From positions 1-64,000 of the forward strand of contig JAIPMN010000695.1 of assembly GCA_020650975.1 (NCBI GenBank): 64,000 bases of DNA, read 5' to 3'. Position numbers and translations under genes: made by a program. The DNA is from Apostichopus californicus. Its lineage: Eukaryota; Echinodermata; Holothuroidea; Aspidochirotida; Stichopodidae. Positions 1 through 12,714 of the stretch are shown one piece after another (position 1 is the stretch's first letter; each line of letters starts with the position of its first letter). The notes under the pieces are model-generated. The model was not told the origin of the DNA and ran no database searches. It saw nothing but the letters and a program-made list of their open reading frames with translations.

Positions 1-340
1 GTATTGTGGAAGTAACTGTATGGATTTATGTAATAATCTTATTATGGAGTCATACAGTAATATTATTACAATATGGAGTCATACAGTAATAATATTTCAA
101 TATGGAGTCATACAGTGATGTTATTACAATATGAAGTCATACAGTAATATTATTACAATATGGAGTCATACAGTAATATTATTACAATATGGAGTCATAC
201 AGTAATATTATTACAATATGGAGTCATACAGTAATAGTTTGTGTAAAAGTAAGTTGGCCTGACGTTTCGATCCAGTAATAGTACTACAATATCAAGTCAT
301 ACAGTAATAGTATTACAATATAGAGTCATATAGTAATACT
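1..340. repeat. 29-bp minisatellite, interrupted
   Basis: Tandem copies of a 29-bp unit with core acaatatggagtcatacagt run from about 30 to 240 (roughly seven units). They resume at 280-335 after a roughly 40-bp interruption. The interruption contains aagtaagttggcctgacgtt, a motif also found near 59940 and 60965. The array touches the window edge, so its full length is unknown. Confidence 0.9.
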
Positions 341-1282
341 AAAAAGGTTTGTTTTATGTAATATTCTGAGAGAGGAAGAGAAAGTATTCCATGCATTAAG
401 TCCTGATCAGCATAAAATTTTGAAGAATTAATAGCTCATGTTAAAGGGTTATGTAACACTTGCTACTCATTTTGTAACACTTGTTATGTAACAAGCGTAT
501 GTTATGTTAGTGTATGTTATTTAACACTTGCTGCTAAAACTGATACGTTATACCCTATGTACATTAGGTCGGAATGATATTAATATTTTGTTTACCATTT
601 CTGAAGTTGGCAGTATTTTTGCTATATAAATCTAGGAGTACTTCACTTTCTACTTGACTAATGGCGCCTTCACGGAGAGCAAAAATAACAACTCTAAACT
701 ACGTCGTCGACAGATGATCGAATACTTGCCCTTTCATGAGAGCCAAGTAAGTATGACATTAAAACTGCATGCAAGACTTACCATGGGTGATGTGACATTA
801 ATCATGTGTACTTAAAGGTCTTTTATTATTTTTTTTTAAGACATAAGTAGAAAACAAATACATATGCAATTGATGTCCTTGATTTCATCAACAAAGCAAC
901 CTTCTCGAAGTTGCAAACTCTAAAGTGCAGCTAACCTTCAGACATAACAGTGACTTTGCTTGATCTGTGTCATTTGCTAACTTTTACATCTCGCCAGAAA
1001 AAAGAAAGAAAAAAGTAGAGGGGCAATGACGCAGTAGCTCAACTACAAACAACCTCATGTCAACGAGACATTGAACAAAGTATGTAATGGTTAGTTCATT
1101 CATACTTAGTAAAGATTCCTAAATCCTATTGGTCCATTCAGGTCAGCTGACCGTGGTTAATCCTGTGAGTAACGCACGGTAAAATTACGGGGCATCACTT
1201 TAATAAATCTTTGGTTATATGTAACCAAAAATGTTTTGTTTTATTATTTTTCCCCCACACAAATGGTAGTGTATGAATGAAC

Positions 1283-1462
1283 GGGATTAATCAACGGTCT
1301 AGCGTGCGTTACTCACATGATTAATGCACTCCGGGTGTTAATGCTATCGCTGGATGCACTCGGGCTCCGCCCTCGTGCATCCGCCCTCGTGCATCGCTTG
1401 CATTATCCCCCCATCGTGCATTAATCCTGTGAGTAACGCACGCTAGACCGTTGATTAACCCC
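1283..1462. mobile_element. Fold-back MITE with 47-bp terminal inverted repeats
   Basis: The left arm 1283-1329 (gggattaatcaacggtctag, then cgtgcgttactcac) and the right arm 1416-1462 are nearly perfect inverted copies, with about three mismatches in 47 bp. The 86-bp middle is GC-richer and contains repeated ctcgtgcat words. No open frame is present, so it is a non-autonomous DNA element. A clear target duplication could not be assigned, and the superfamily is unknown. A partial relative (taatcctgtgagtaacgcac) sits at about 1152-1171. Confidence 0.85.
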
Positions 1463-2489
1463 TTATTACTAGGCCAAACTCAGAAACAAATCAAAAGTTT
1501 ATCAACCCAGATTTCAAACCAGATTTGAGGAAAGTGGATTGAGCTACAGTAGATGCTAAGATCTGCTAGATTTTGACCACATCTTTGTAAATGTTTCTGG
1601 GCAGTATTTGATATCATGCAGATGACCTGAGATGACCTTTGACCATATTACAAACGAATCACTTTTGTGGTCCGTTAACTGATGATCCCAGAAGAATATT
1701 AAATTATTAAAATGTATTTATTGATAAAACCCTGATCCCCAATCTAGTATTGATCAATCCTACGATATTTCCTCTTAGAAACCTGAGCCAAATGCGAAAA
1801 ACTCCACTCTGCATGGTTAACACTGTTTAATACTGGCTGTTTCAAATTAATTAGAAATGACTCCTTCTTTTGCAGGCTTTTAAACCTCTGAGCCTGCTTT
1901 CTTGTCATTTGATACATCCCTTCTAATGACAGGATACATATAGGATGACGCAGAATCTGAAACCAGAGCCGTCAGTGCGGGTGTTTGCATTCAGTTTCAA
2001 CCTGATTCATGTGACATCGAGGGTTTGGCAACAAGATACTTCATACTGTGCACAACAACTTCCTCTGTCGTGTCCAGCTTCAATATAAAGCAACGGGTTC
2101 GTTTCAAAGAATCTATCGTTCAATACAATTTAACACATTTTGGTCAATTTATTATGCTAATTACTCCAAATTTTGATGTCTGATATGATATCTTTTGTTA
2201 CATCTCTTGTTGTATCCATGATGATGAAAGAACATAAAGTTATTTAATTTGATTATTTGAATTTTTTTATTTTAACAAAATTTCAGTGAAAACTTATTCA
2301 ATTTTTCAAATAACACATTTTTTTTCAGACCTATTGATACAGTTGGTATGACTGACAAGTACTACTTTTATATCAAACTTAACAACAATGACATCTTTGC
2401 AATTCACTTTTACTGAGATGGAGATTTATGGAGGAAGTACTGTAGATCCACCGATATTTGGTACTGTGAGTAAACACTTGGAACATTAA

Positions 2490-2820
2490 CAGACCATCAC
2501 ATAAAAGCTATAGCATTTATTATTTATGATTGTAATTTTCTCAAGGTCAACATCTTACTTAAACCCTCTTATCTTTGTTTCCGGACAATTTAATGATTTT
2601 TACGTTCAACTTTGAGGAAAAGCATCAATCGAAAACCGGAATGAAGCCAGGCGAACTCGAATGATCATTCAAGGCTTTTCTCATTTCGTTGCAGCTATAT
2701 ATTTTTTATGTATACAATCTGCCAGAGTATGACTAAATCGAGGTTTACACTGTTATTGAACTCGCACACAACAACCAAATCAAATAAACTACCAGGGGAA
2801 AGGAACTAGTTAATAGTGGA
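2490..2820 (+). repeat. Diverged interspersed repeat, copy 1
   Basis: Shares an ordered series of blocks with 4815-5160 in the same orientation: tatgattgtaattttc, gacaattta-tgattttacgttcaact, a tgccagagtatgac block and caaccaaatcaaataaa-taccagggg. Similarity is clear but interrupted. No coding potential is evident. The two copies flank the 3593-3695 exon. Confidence 0.75.
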
Positions 2821-3592
2821 GTACTGACACGGAGTGAAAAATTATGATCATTTAGAGGCACACCCACACACACAAATAAACCAATATTTAAGGTTTCTAA
2901 TAAGATTTTAAATTCTAAATTGATATTTTGATACTTCTCCATTGTCTATAAATAGAAGTGATCATATCAAATTCAATAATGGGGTGGGGGAGGGGGGGAG
3001 GAAGAAAAAGAAAAAAAATATGTTGCCCATAAAGTAGACCTCAAGCAGCTTATTTAACAGCGTGCCCACAATACAAATAACATTACAGATGTAATGTTAA
3101 AGTCAGTTAAAATCAGCCATATAATAGTCAATAAAGTAAACTTTATCATTAGGATGATTCAAAGATGTTTACCATTGATATGGAATCATTCTCCAAGCTA
3201 CCGTACCTAAAAAAAGCTAATGAAATTTCTCAAAAAATTAAAGAGAATTTCAGTTTCTGATTTCAGCACTTTTCATATTTGGAAGATTAACCATTCACAG
3301 CTCTATGCATATACTGTAGTCATCCCTTGGCATTTCTTAACTTTTGAAGCATTTACAACAATAAAAAATTAGGTTGGAAAATTGCCAAAATTTTGAGGGG
3401 TTTGTTTATTATTTGAAACTCAAGTGAACTAATCCAGTTATAAGACTGTCTTTGTTTAACAGATTTTAGTAAAGAACAGTTATGAAAACTTAATAAACAT
3501 CTACTCAGAAAGCTGTGCACATTCATAACTGACTAGTGCAATGACCCGAGGTGATATTTTATTACTCATTACTATCTTAAACTGAGACTTAC

Positions 3593-3695
3593 CGGGGCGA
3601 GGCCAGGGCATTCGTAGACTGTCAGATCTCCATCTTCATTCTCCTCTTCAGAATCGTAGTCGGAGGCATCTTCGGCAGATTCACCTTTCTCTCGC
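3593..3695 (-). CDS. NPDC1: NPDC1 exon: acidic tail and TVYECPGLAP motif
   Basis: A 103-nt exon (1 + 34 codons) beginning REKGESAEDASDYDSEEE and ending NEDGDLTVYECPGLAP. The acceptor is cttcttcctcttcaaacag and the donor CCG/gtaagt. The EENEDGDFTVYECPGLAP block of vertebrate NPDC1 is almost identical, so the assignment is firm. The Glu/Asp/Ser run is PEST-like, in keeping with reported proteasomal turnover of NPDC1 (family knowledge). The exon ends in phase 0. The next exon should begin TGEMEV-like and was not found in 1-3592. Confidence 0.97.
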
Positions 3696-4204
3696 CTGTT
3701 TGAAGAGGAAGAACAAAGTCAGATCATTTTATTCCCCATTTCTAAATTCTACAGAGGAGTTCATTCAAAATGTAGAAATATTCCATTCCTTAAATGTGCT
3801 TGATTAGAACTGTATCAAAGAAACCAGGGAGTTTTTGGAATTAAACGTAGACTTTCATCTGGTGTGACACTCTGCAAACTCTGGTGTGCGACCTAAACAT
3901 TTGCGTTGAATCGTGGGATTGTTGCAGACGTCAGAAAAGTTATCTACAAGGTTGTGGAGCTTGCAGAAGGAGATATATCTGTCCATAGTCCTGGCAAGCT
4001 TTATTGTGTTGTGAGCATCAATTGTGAGGTATTAGGGGAGGGGGGGGGGGTGTTGTCTGGTGGGTTGTGGCTCTATCCTCATAAACCACCCTTGGCCTAA
4101 AAGTTTGCTGACTACTCTTCTGGTGCATGTCACATGGGTTTCATAATAGTTAGCCAACCAATCATACAACATCAGTATTCCAAGAATGACAGAGAAGAGA
4201 AGAA

Positions 4205-4670
4205 TTTAGCATTGTTTTTGTTGTTAGCAATAGAACTAAACATTGCTTTTGTTGCTAACAATAGAACTTAACATTGTTTGTGTTGCTAACAATAGAACTA
4301 AACATTGTTTTTGTTGCTAACAATAGAACTAAACATTGCTTTTGTTGCTAACAATAGAACTTAACATTGTTTGTGTTGCTAACAATAGAACTAAACATTG
4401 CTTTTGTTGCTAACAATAGAACTTAACATTGTTTTTGTTGCTAACAATAGAACTAAACATTGTTTTTGTTGCTAACAATAGAACTAAACATTGTTTTTGT
4501 TGCTAACAAAAGAACTAAACATTGTTTTTGTTGCTAACAATAGAACTAAACATTGTTTTAGTTGCTAACAATAGAACTTAACATTGTTGTTGTTGCTAAC
4601 AATAGAACTAAACATTGTTGTTGTTGCTAACAATAGAACTTAACTGTTTTTTTTTGTTGCTAACAATAGG
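4205..4670. repeat. 31-bp minisatellite (about 15 units)
   Basis: The unit is about 31 bp, core aacattgtttttgttgctaa followed by caatagaacta, repeated about 15 times. Small variants occur within units (ttttt/ttgtg, acta/actt). Alternating unit variants in the first half suggest a higher-order duplication of two-unit blocks. It lies in the intron upstream of the ECPGLAP exon. Confidence 0.93.
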
Positions 4671-4814
4671 AGGTCATGTGCAGACTGCTTTTTCAAGGCT
4701 TGTGATCAGACCACTAATCTAGCAGGCATTTCTTATAACCCTTGTCCGAGTACAACAAATGAGACAGCTAAATTAATACGCACCTTCCATTGTTCTGTCT
4801 TTTGTTTAATTTTA

Positions 4815-5160
4815 ACCGACCATTACAAGCGTTTATGATAACTTATGATTGTAATTTTCAGTCGACATCTTGCTTTAAATTTTGTTCTATTTTCCAGACA
4901 ATTTACTGATTCTTACGTTCAACTCTTTAGGAAACTTCAGCCAATAACCGTAATAAAGCTGAGATAAACTTTGAGGAATGATCAGGTTTGAAAGGTTTTT
5001 TCTCTATTCATTTTATTTAATAATATATAGAAATATAATATGCCAGAATATGACGACTATAAATCAAGGTTAAAGCTATTATTGAAATTGCACAACAACC
5101 AAATCAAATAAATTACCAGGGGCAAGAGGCTGGAGTTATATAGTTGATAGTTGAGTTTCA
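4815..5160 (+). repeat. Diverged interspersed repeat, copy 2
   Basis: Second copy of the repeat described at 2490-2820, in direct orientation, ending around ccaggggcaagaggctggag. Divergence between the copies suggests an old insertion or duplication. The family is unknown. Confidence 0.75.
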
Positions 5161-7870
5161 AAATTTAATAAACTAATTTTTCCGTCATTTGCAAGCATTT
5201 ATGGGAAATTTACTGCTAATTACTCATTCCTGGACCGATTTCTGGTGCGCTGAGGTAACAGAAAGCTCTCAGGGTGCCTTCACCTTCTCTTTAGCCATCG
5301 AGGGCGACGGTACTCCCCACTGACTGGGACAATTAATTCAACCGAACATGCAGGTTTTTAATGAAGACAACTTGTCATCTACAATATTAAGCTGAAGTGC
5401 TTTTCTATCTCGTTAGGATTTTCCGTTTTGAAATTTCTCCGAAAATACAAGACAGACTATTAATAAAGACACAGCTTCAGTGCAGAGGTGCATATCCATG
5501 GAGATACATTTCGTCCCTTGTTTCGCGTACTGACAAATGTTAGGAAATTATATATCACAGTCAAAATCAGTTCACTGCTTTGCAACTGAATGTTTGATCA
5601 CAAATATTACCCTTTAAGCAGTCTCCTGGTTTTATGTTAAAGACAACAAATTATAGTTTATAGCCATTCTAAATATAAAGGATGAAGAACAATTTTCAGG
5701 GCATATAGATGTTTTAAAAACATTCGTCACTACGTAAAACAATATAAAATAATATGCATATTAGTCAGTACGTGAAACAAGGGACAATTTGAGAGCAACA
5801 CAGGGAAGGTCGATCAAGGGTTGAAGATTTGGGTTGGTAATTGAAACCATAACAAATACTCCCAAAAAATTCATTTAATTTGATAATCATAAAAGGCAGA
5901 AACGAAAAAATGCACTAATTTCATACGGCTGGTGGTTAACTTGACATTCGATGCCCAAATCTACGGCAGTCCAATGTGTGATCTTTCTTCGACAGGGAAT
6001 CGACGAATGACTGAACAGTATAAACCGTTAGGGACACGATTATGCACTTTTGCATTGACTTCTTGATCTTGTGACGTTCCACTGGGGTTTTTTAATAATT
6101 CGTGAACCGAATCATCCTTAACGGTATATTTTTTCTTCTTTCCTTGAATGCATATTATGTCACACCCTTTCTTTCCCTTTATTCGGGGGCAGGTTTCATT
6201 CCATGCAACTAATAACAGACTATTTAAGTTATAAAGAATATTAAGAAAAAAATATAAAATTACAAAAAAAAAGAATGTGGAGTGATTACTCGCAGTACTT
6301 TCTGACGGGAATAATGACTGATTGAATCAACACACTCTACTCAGCGGATATTAAGTTGGGAAGCCCTCTACGGATCAAGATTAAAAACCAGATGGCTTGG
6401 GTGTTTGTCTTAGATCGGCTCTCAGTAATTAAGAGAGAGAAGCTAAAAATAGAACAGCATCAGGACCGAAGAGTCACTATGAAGCAAACATGCTTCTGCA
6501 TCTCAAAGCTAAATTGAAAATGTTGTCATATCAGAATGTTTCCTATTCAGATTGGCTTACTGGCAATTTGGGAGGTCAGTGAGAGTTAAGAAGATGGGGT
6601 TGGGGATGGCGGGGGGAGGGGGTAGGATGGTGTTCAATGAGACTCAATTCTGAGAGGGAAGTGGCTCTCTTGAATCTGTCATTCCCATTGATTAATGATT
6701 CTGATGGTATTTTCATTCGGAATGTTCAGTTATTAGTCCATGAAAACTGCAAATGTTTTGAGATTGGAAGTACTGACGCATTTTATGGCACAATGACTTG
6801 TTTGTTTTTTGGCAAAATATTACATGAGAAAGGCAAATTAATAACATGGCCAAACTTCCCTCTCTCCCTCTCCAATGCGCCAAGATCTTAAACAATTTTT
6901 ACATTGAGCCAGCTTCCATATCTTCATGATTTACATGTATCTATTGATGTACACAAGATAGTAAATACCTTAAGTATGAATAAAACCAGACCATGGCCAA
7001 AGTACCAGACCATGGCCAAAGTAGCTAATTATACCAAACTACAAATTAAATTTGCCTCTCTTGATTCTAGACACTTTGTATTGTTCCATTTTTGGTGTTC
7101 AAATTTACTATTTAACACCAAAAAAGCGAATTCCACCACCTCGGCTAATTTGCTAGTTTATTCATCAGTTGGGATATTGCTTTCAGAATGCAAAGCCACC
7201 GTAGAATTGACGAGCAAACGACTATCATTAAATCTGCAATGGATATTACCCAGACCTCGTTAAAAACAAACCTATGACTTCACTCGTAAACAAACTTTAG
7301 AGACGACATTTTACTTCCAGCTCGTAATGATTACTTCTAGGCAACTTTATGGAAAATTTGTCCATCTCAGTAAACCAGCAAAAATGAATTGGAAATATTC
7401 TGTTTTCTTTGTATAAGGAGAGCCTCTGCATGCAAAGCCTATTGCCAACATCACAAAGCTTAATAAAAGATTCAAACACTTGACAGATCACAGGAAGTAC
7501 TCCTATAGGCCTCATAAATGTGTTTCACATCAAAACTGCTGCCTCGTTCATTAAAACGACAGAAGAAAAGAATAAATTAAACCTGACGTGTATGATCCTA
7601 GGCAAACATTAACTGTCAAACATTAACCGGCAAATATTAACCGGCAAACATTAACCAACCTCAGGTAAAAACAGAAGGTAATACCACTCAAACTCAAAGT
7701 TCATATCTCTGTCCAAAGAAGAAGAAAAAAACCAATGCACAACCGTGTAAGAAGCTGTAATAAAAAACATCAGGTTTTTTGTTACAACTTGGTCGACCAC
7801 AGGCGAAGAACCAACAAGACACCCCCAGTTGGGACAATTTTTTTCTATACTGTGTTGGTTTAATGTCCAG

Positions 7871-7970
7871 CTTCAGAGCACTCGAATTGTCAGTACAAGC
7901 AGTATGAATATCATGTTTTTATCAGATCAAGGTTAGGAACTGTTTGTACTGACAATACTAGTGCTTTGAG
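7871..7970. repeat. Long imperfect hairpin (34-bp arms)
   Basis: Arm 7871-7904 (core attgtcagtacaagcagt) pairs with arm 7937-7970 (core actgtttgtactgacaat) with about six mismatches around a 32-nt loop. Size and mispairing resemble an animal microRNA precursor, but a small fold-back transposon is equally possible. Transcription direction is unknown. Confidence 0.6.
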
Positions 7971-9585
7971 AGCATGATATTGGAGTATAGTTTAGAGAAG
8001 TATTAGCATTAGGCAATTGTCAAAACTGGCTGACCAAAAAACCGGTACAAAGGAATATTCGGTGACTACATATTTAATTCCACCAAATCACCATACTGCG
8101 ATCTGATGTACTCCTACCGGTACTTCTCTGTTTTGAAGAAATAACAACTTTGTCAGATATGGGAAAGGAAATCCATCCCTGAGAATGATTTGTCATCATC
8201 TCTGGTATGAGCAATTATCTCCTGTATAAACAAACATCCATCTTTAGTAAACCCTTCTTCTTTCACGCCGCCCGCCTCTCCTCAATCCTCCTTCCAAAAT
8301 CTGTACAACGTCATCTAACGATCCGTCTCAATTGCTCTCGATAGCGACCGACCGGGGCAGAGGGAAGAAGATGAGAAACGTGATCGACGAGCCTTTTTTT
8401 GTTTTTCTGCTTTTGTAACGTCATCCTCTTCCATCTCTCCAGGAGGTTTGCTTAATAATGCATAAATGTAAAAAGCCAGTCGTCGGGGAAGTGATGAAAT
8501 CTACAGTACTTCTACCAACTCGGATCGTGGCACAGTTCATTAGTTAAAGATTCTTGTTGGTACCTCGGGAGCTTCGTCATGTCGAGGCGATTCCATATCG
8601 CATGGATAGCTGGCAAGGACGTTGTGCATGCCGACCCTTATCCTTACGCATATCTTTATCGTGATGAATCGAACATTTCACAGCCATTATTCACCATATA
8701 AACAGATCAAAGAACTGGCTATAATACTTAACTTGAGTCCTTGCAGAAAAGAAGCATAGGTCTACTGATGGGTCGGTCTTATTGAGTGAAATCAAAATAT
8801 CGTTTGACAGACTTGCTTATTTATCGTAGCTTTCGAAACAACTGATATAAATCAGCTTGACTTTGGCTTGATTGATTGACTGATCTAAAACACGACTGCA
8901 ATTAAACTCAAGACTGAAAAAATAAAATTATCCAAAGGGAGGAGGAGAAGGGCAAGGTGAGAGAAATGAGAGGCAGCGAGAGGTTGCGTTTAATATAGAA
9001 GCTGTTGCAGAGAATTGGAGACAACGTGAATACAACGTTGCTTGTTTGACTTTTGTCTGGAAGTAACAATCAATGAAAGCAAAGTAATATTGCTTGATGG
9101 TTCCATAATTTCAGTGAAGACTCCCTTAGAAACTGGTTCAAACATGCCCAAAGATTGTCATAAAATCATTCGTACCTTCCAAATAGACAGTCGCAATCTG
9201 TCAGAGAAATGCCGAAAAGCGTGATGCAAGTTTTTGAAGCTTCGCGACCGTTATGGATATTTGTTGTTTTATTTTGCAGTAAAAGCCAAGGGTTTCTTAC
9301 ATGCTGGTTTTTACACATCCTTTGGAACTTAATTAATCCAAATAAAGGCCATCTACTTTCTTATTCCTTACTTTGACAGATGTCTTCTTGGATAACCTTA
9401 CCATGAAATGTGAATTGTAAACATCTTGATTAGTTTACCAAAATTGAGTCTATTCGGGTCTTCCGCTGCGATTTTTTCCACCATATGCTCATTTTTACTA
9501 ACAAAACATAAATACTTTGAAGGTTTTAAATGAAATTTATGTGGGTTGTTATCTATACATATAACCTGTTTAGCCAACTTGCATT

Positions 9586-9735
9586 TTAATGTGAGGCCAG
9601 GTAAAGTCTAACATTTCAAGGGGAATTTTCAAGATGTTTGATGTCTTGAATCACCTTACATGTTAATGTGAGGCCAGGTAAAGTCTAACATTTCAAGGGG
9701 AATTTTAAGATGTTTGATGTCTTGAATCACCTTAC
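9586..9735. repeat. Tandem duplication, 77-bp unit, two copies
   Basis: Two adjacent, nearly identical copies starting ttaatgtgaggccaggtaaa and ending cttgaatcaccttac. They differ by about one indel, which indicates a recent duplication. The unit contains ccag/gtaaa, which is donor-like on the plus strand, but no open frame. Confidence 0.9.
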
Positions 9736-12714
9736 TAATACGTAGATGTAGATTGACTATAATGTCTAAAGAAAAAATCTCCTAAAAGGAATTATCTTGT
9801 GTAGTTATGGTTTGAAAGACAGAGAGGGGACTGTTTGATTAAAGGGTTATCAAGATTATATCCAGTCAAACCATCCAAATACTGCACAACCAGTGTTTTT
9901 CTAACATATACCCCCCTATAAGCATTAAAGAAATGTGCCAATTTTAATTCAAATCTAACACACTACAAAACCCATACAAATATCTTCGACATGGCAGGTA
10001 TACAGTTTGACTGAATACGATTTGGACTGAAAACTAAAGCAGCTGGTTACAGTACTTAATACCGAGCCTAAATTCTATCGACTTCAAAGAAAGAAGAAGA
10101 TAAGCCAACTCGTTCCTAAATAAATGATAAACAATGACCGCATCTTTATCGATCCCCAAAAGCAGCATAATTTAATAAATCCTCCTGAATCCAGACACGA
10201 GTTAAATTTATATCATAAAATATCCGAAACAAGATGCTAAGGGCATGAGGCTGATAAAAGAAAGTAAGTTCCAAATGCACAAGCGTCTTACTAATTCGCA
10301 TAGTCTGTTTCAAGATTCTGTAAAATTCATGTATCCACCATCGAAACGATGATTCAGTGTTATTTTAGCTGTCATCATCTCGTCAATTACTTTCGTCACT
10401 TGACAATGAAACTGTCCTAAACACACAAATGGTTTTCAAAATTTACATCCAAGGGCTGCCTCCTGCTGAACAGAAAACCACCCGTTAATCAATACCTGAA
10501 TACCCAGGTCAACCCGTTGCTACGGTAATGCGACATCATCACTGAGCCAAGCCAGCCCTGCTGGCTAAATATTTGTACACCAGGTGTTTAAAGGCATGGA
10601 TGTACCCCAGACCCTCAAGCTGTTATTCCATACTAGTCCTTGCTAAAGGTAAAAACTTAAAGTACACCGTCATGTACAAATATTTTGGTAACAACATATA
10701 TATACAGTGTAACCGACCCTCGCCCTCACTTTAATGCACCGTGGAAGAAAAAGAGCAAAAGAGTTGCATCGTATTGTCACGTCAGTCACCTCAATAGAAA
10801 GTCACAATTCCTCTGAAGACAATTGAACGATAAAGTAAGAAAATATTATGAGGTTATCGGCTACTAGAGGGAGATGTTTCATTCAAGTTAACATACAGAC
10901 CGACAAAATAGCCAACAGTAGGTTCGAACGACCGTTTTTTCACAACAACAATCTCGTGAAACAAAAGGATCTCTTCAATACGTATAGATTAGTTTAGGTA
11001 TAAACCAAAACAATCCGTCCAGTTGCTCCTTGCCCCTTTAATGGTGAGAAGCTTAATCTCAGTTTGAAAATTCACCATTTAACATCACCAAATTGATTAA
11101 AAGGCTGCCACTTACGGAAACTGGCATATAAAGCCGGGTTTAAGCTAATCAAATCCCAGCGTTTTATTCTTTTAAATCCAATTACCGTGGGTAGGCGTCA
11201 GCCCCAAAGGGTGCACCAATTTTGTTCTTTGCATTCCAAATCGCAGACTTATTAACCAAATTGATTTAAAATTCAGATTGTTGCATTGTGGGAACCAGAA
11301 TGAACAGGAGATACGTATATCAAGGCACGAGGGGTGTTGCCGATAGACTATAACGAGGGAAAAGTAGCTTTAGACGCATAAAACAGGACATTACACAAAG
11401 GCACAAATGGCTGTTTAAAACTAATGTCAGGAGGTGGGAAGCGGTTACATCATGTCTGATGGCTTGAAACCTAAACAACTGTGAGTTATTTACGTAAACA
11501 ATACCAACGAAGCATGTAGGCGGAAGCTAGGTTAAGAGGACAATCTGCAGCCATCCTTATTCAACAGACAGAGAGCAGAACCAGAAATTCATGTCACCAG
11601 AGATGTTGTGGGTGGAGCAGGGGGGATGTACGTGGGTGGGGGGGTTGTTGTTTCAGTGTAAAATTGCGCTCACTGTTAAATGTACTGAGACTAAGGGGAG
11701 AATTCTAACCTGAGGCAAGCTTGTGCAAAATGAAGTACAAATAAATTAAATTCAGCAACAAAACAGTAAAAGGTAAGCAACACATCACCCTTTAAAATAG
11801 TAATTAAGTCTGTATGGAATCCCTCTTAAGATTGTGAGTGTAAGCCACTGGGTATATGAGGTGTTAAAAATGCAAGAATTGTTGGGTGGAAAGGAGGAAG
11901 AGTTAATGAAAAAACCTCTCTTACAGTTCAACTAAACATGGATTATGAAACTTGTTTGAGATTGCACGCCAACGCCTTGAAAACTGTTACTAGATTCATA
12001 TGGAAGGTGGTGTGAAACTACATAGCAAATAATGTGTACGATTGCTATATAGTACATAAATAGTGTACATAAGCACCACAAAACCACCGTGGCAGCACCA
12101 TACTATGATAATGGTGCCATGGCGTAGATAAAGACAGTGGCATTTGAAGCAATGAGGCATAGCCATCAGGATGTTCAATACCCAGCTGGGTCATAGTAAG
12201 GTGGGTTTTTTCATCCAAGAGCAATCTACAGTTATCTCATCTGAAATGACTTTCTAACTTGATAAGATCCCAAATTTGAGTTAAAATGTCGAATTGGAAG
12301 TCACATGATGTGTAAGTTGTAAACCATAAGCCCTTGACTGTTTCTCCCACATTTGTGGTCGTTTAAGCGTTGTAAAATAACTGCTGATTATTATTATTAT
12401 ATTATATTATTATTATCTAATGTTAAGAAATAGGTAGCCTTAGGCTAATTTTCTACATTAACATAGTGTGTTAGGCAAAGTCATGATCTTCCAACCACAC
12501 AGTATGAAAGGCTGTTCACATCAGTGGTCAAATATAGCTGCAGACCTTGTATAATTTGACAATTCTGTTTAATTCCATCCAGTTGCAATACTGCTGATGA
12601 CTACATCATAAGGTCACATACACATCAATTTCATCATTTTCATCATTTTTTAGTTTTGTATCTTTTCAAACTCAACACTCAAACTCTGCCAAATAAGCTG
12701 GATATACTACTTAC

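Larger units (their letters stand above)
1..3592 (-). other. NPDC1 intron downstream of the ECPGLAP exon (3' end beyond window)
   Basis: No exon of the gene was recognised here. I searched by eye for a TGEMEV/NPLF-coding exon on the minus strand and did not find one. The stretch holds the minisatellite, a fold-back MITE at 1283-1462, a partial related copy at 1148-1181, one copy of a diverged repeat (about 2490-2820), a G-run near 2980-3002, and a TATA-like stretch at 621-629 on the plus strand. Confidence 0.8.
3696..12714 (-). other. NPDC1 intron, 9.0 kb
   Basis: No further exon was recognised. Contents are the 31-bp minisatellite, repeat copy 2, an inverted-repeat hairpin at 7871-7970, a GC-richer patch near 8260-8640, the 77-bp tandem duplication at 9586-9735, and scattered G-runs (6600-6625, 11610-11650). 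The 119-codon open frame at 6904-7263 does not look like a protein I know and includes a short direct repeat of ccatggccaaagta. Confidence 0.75.

Noticed and set aside
6904-7263. 119-codon plus-strand frame
   Set aside because: No motif, no splice or promoter context, and it includes a short direct repeat. It is consistent with chance.
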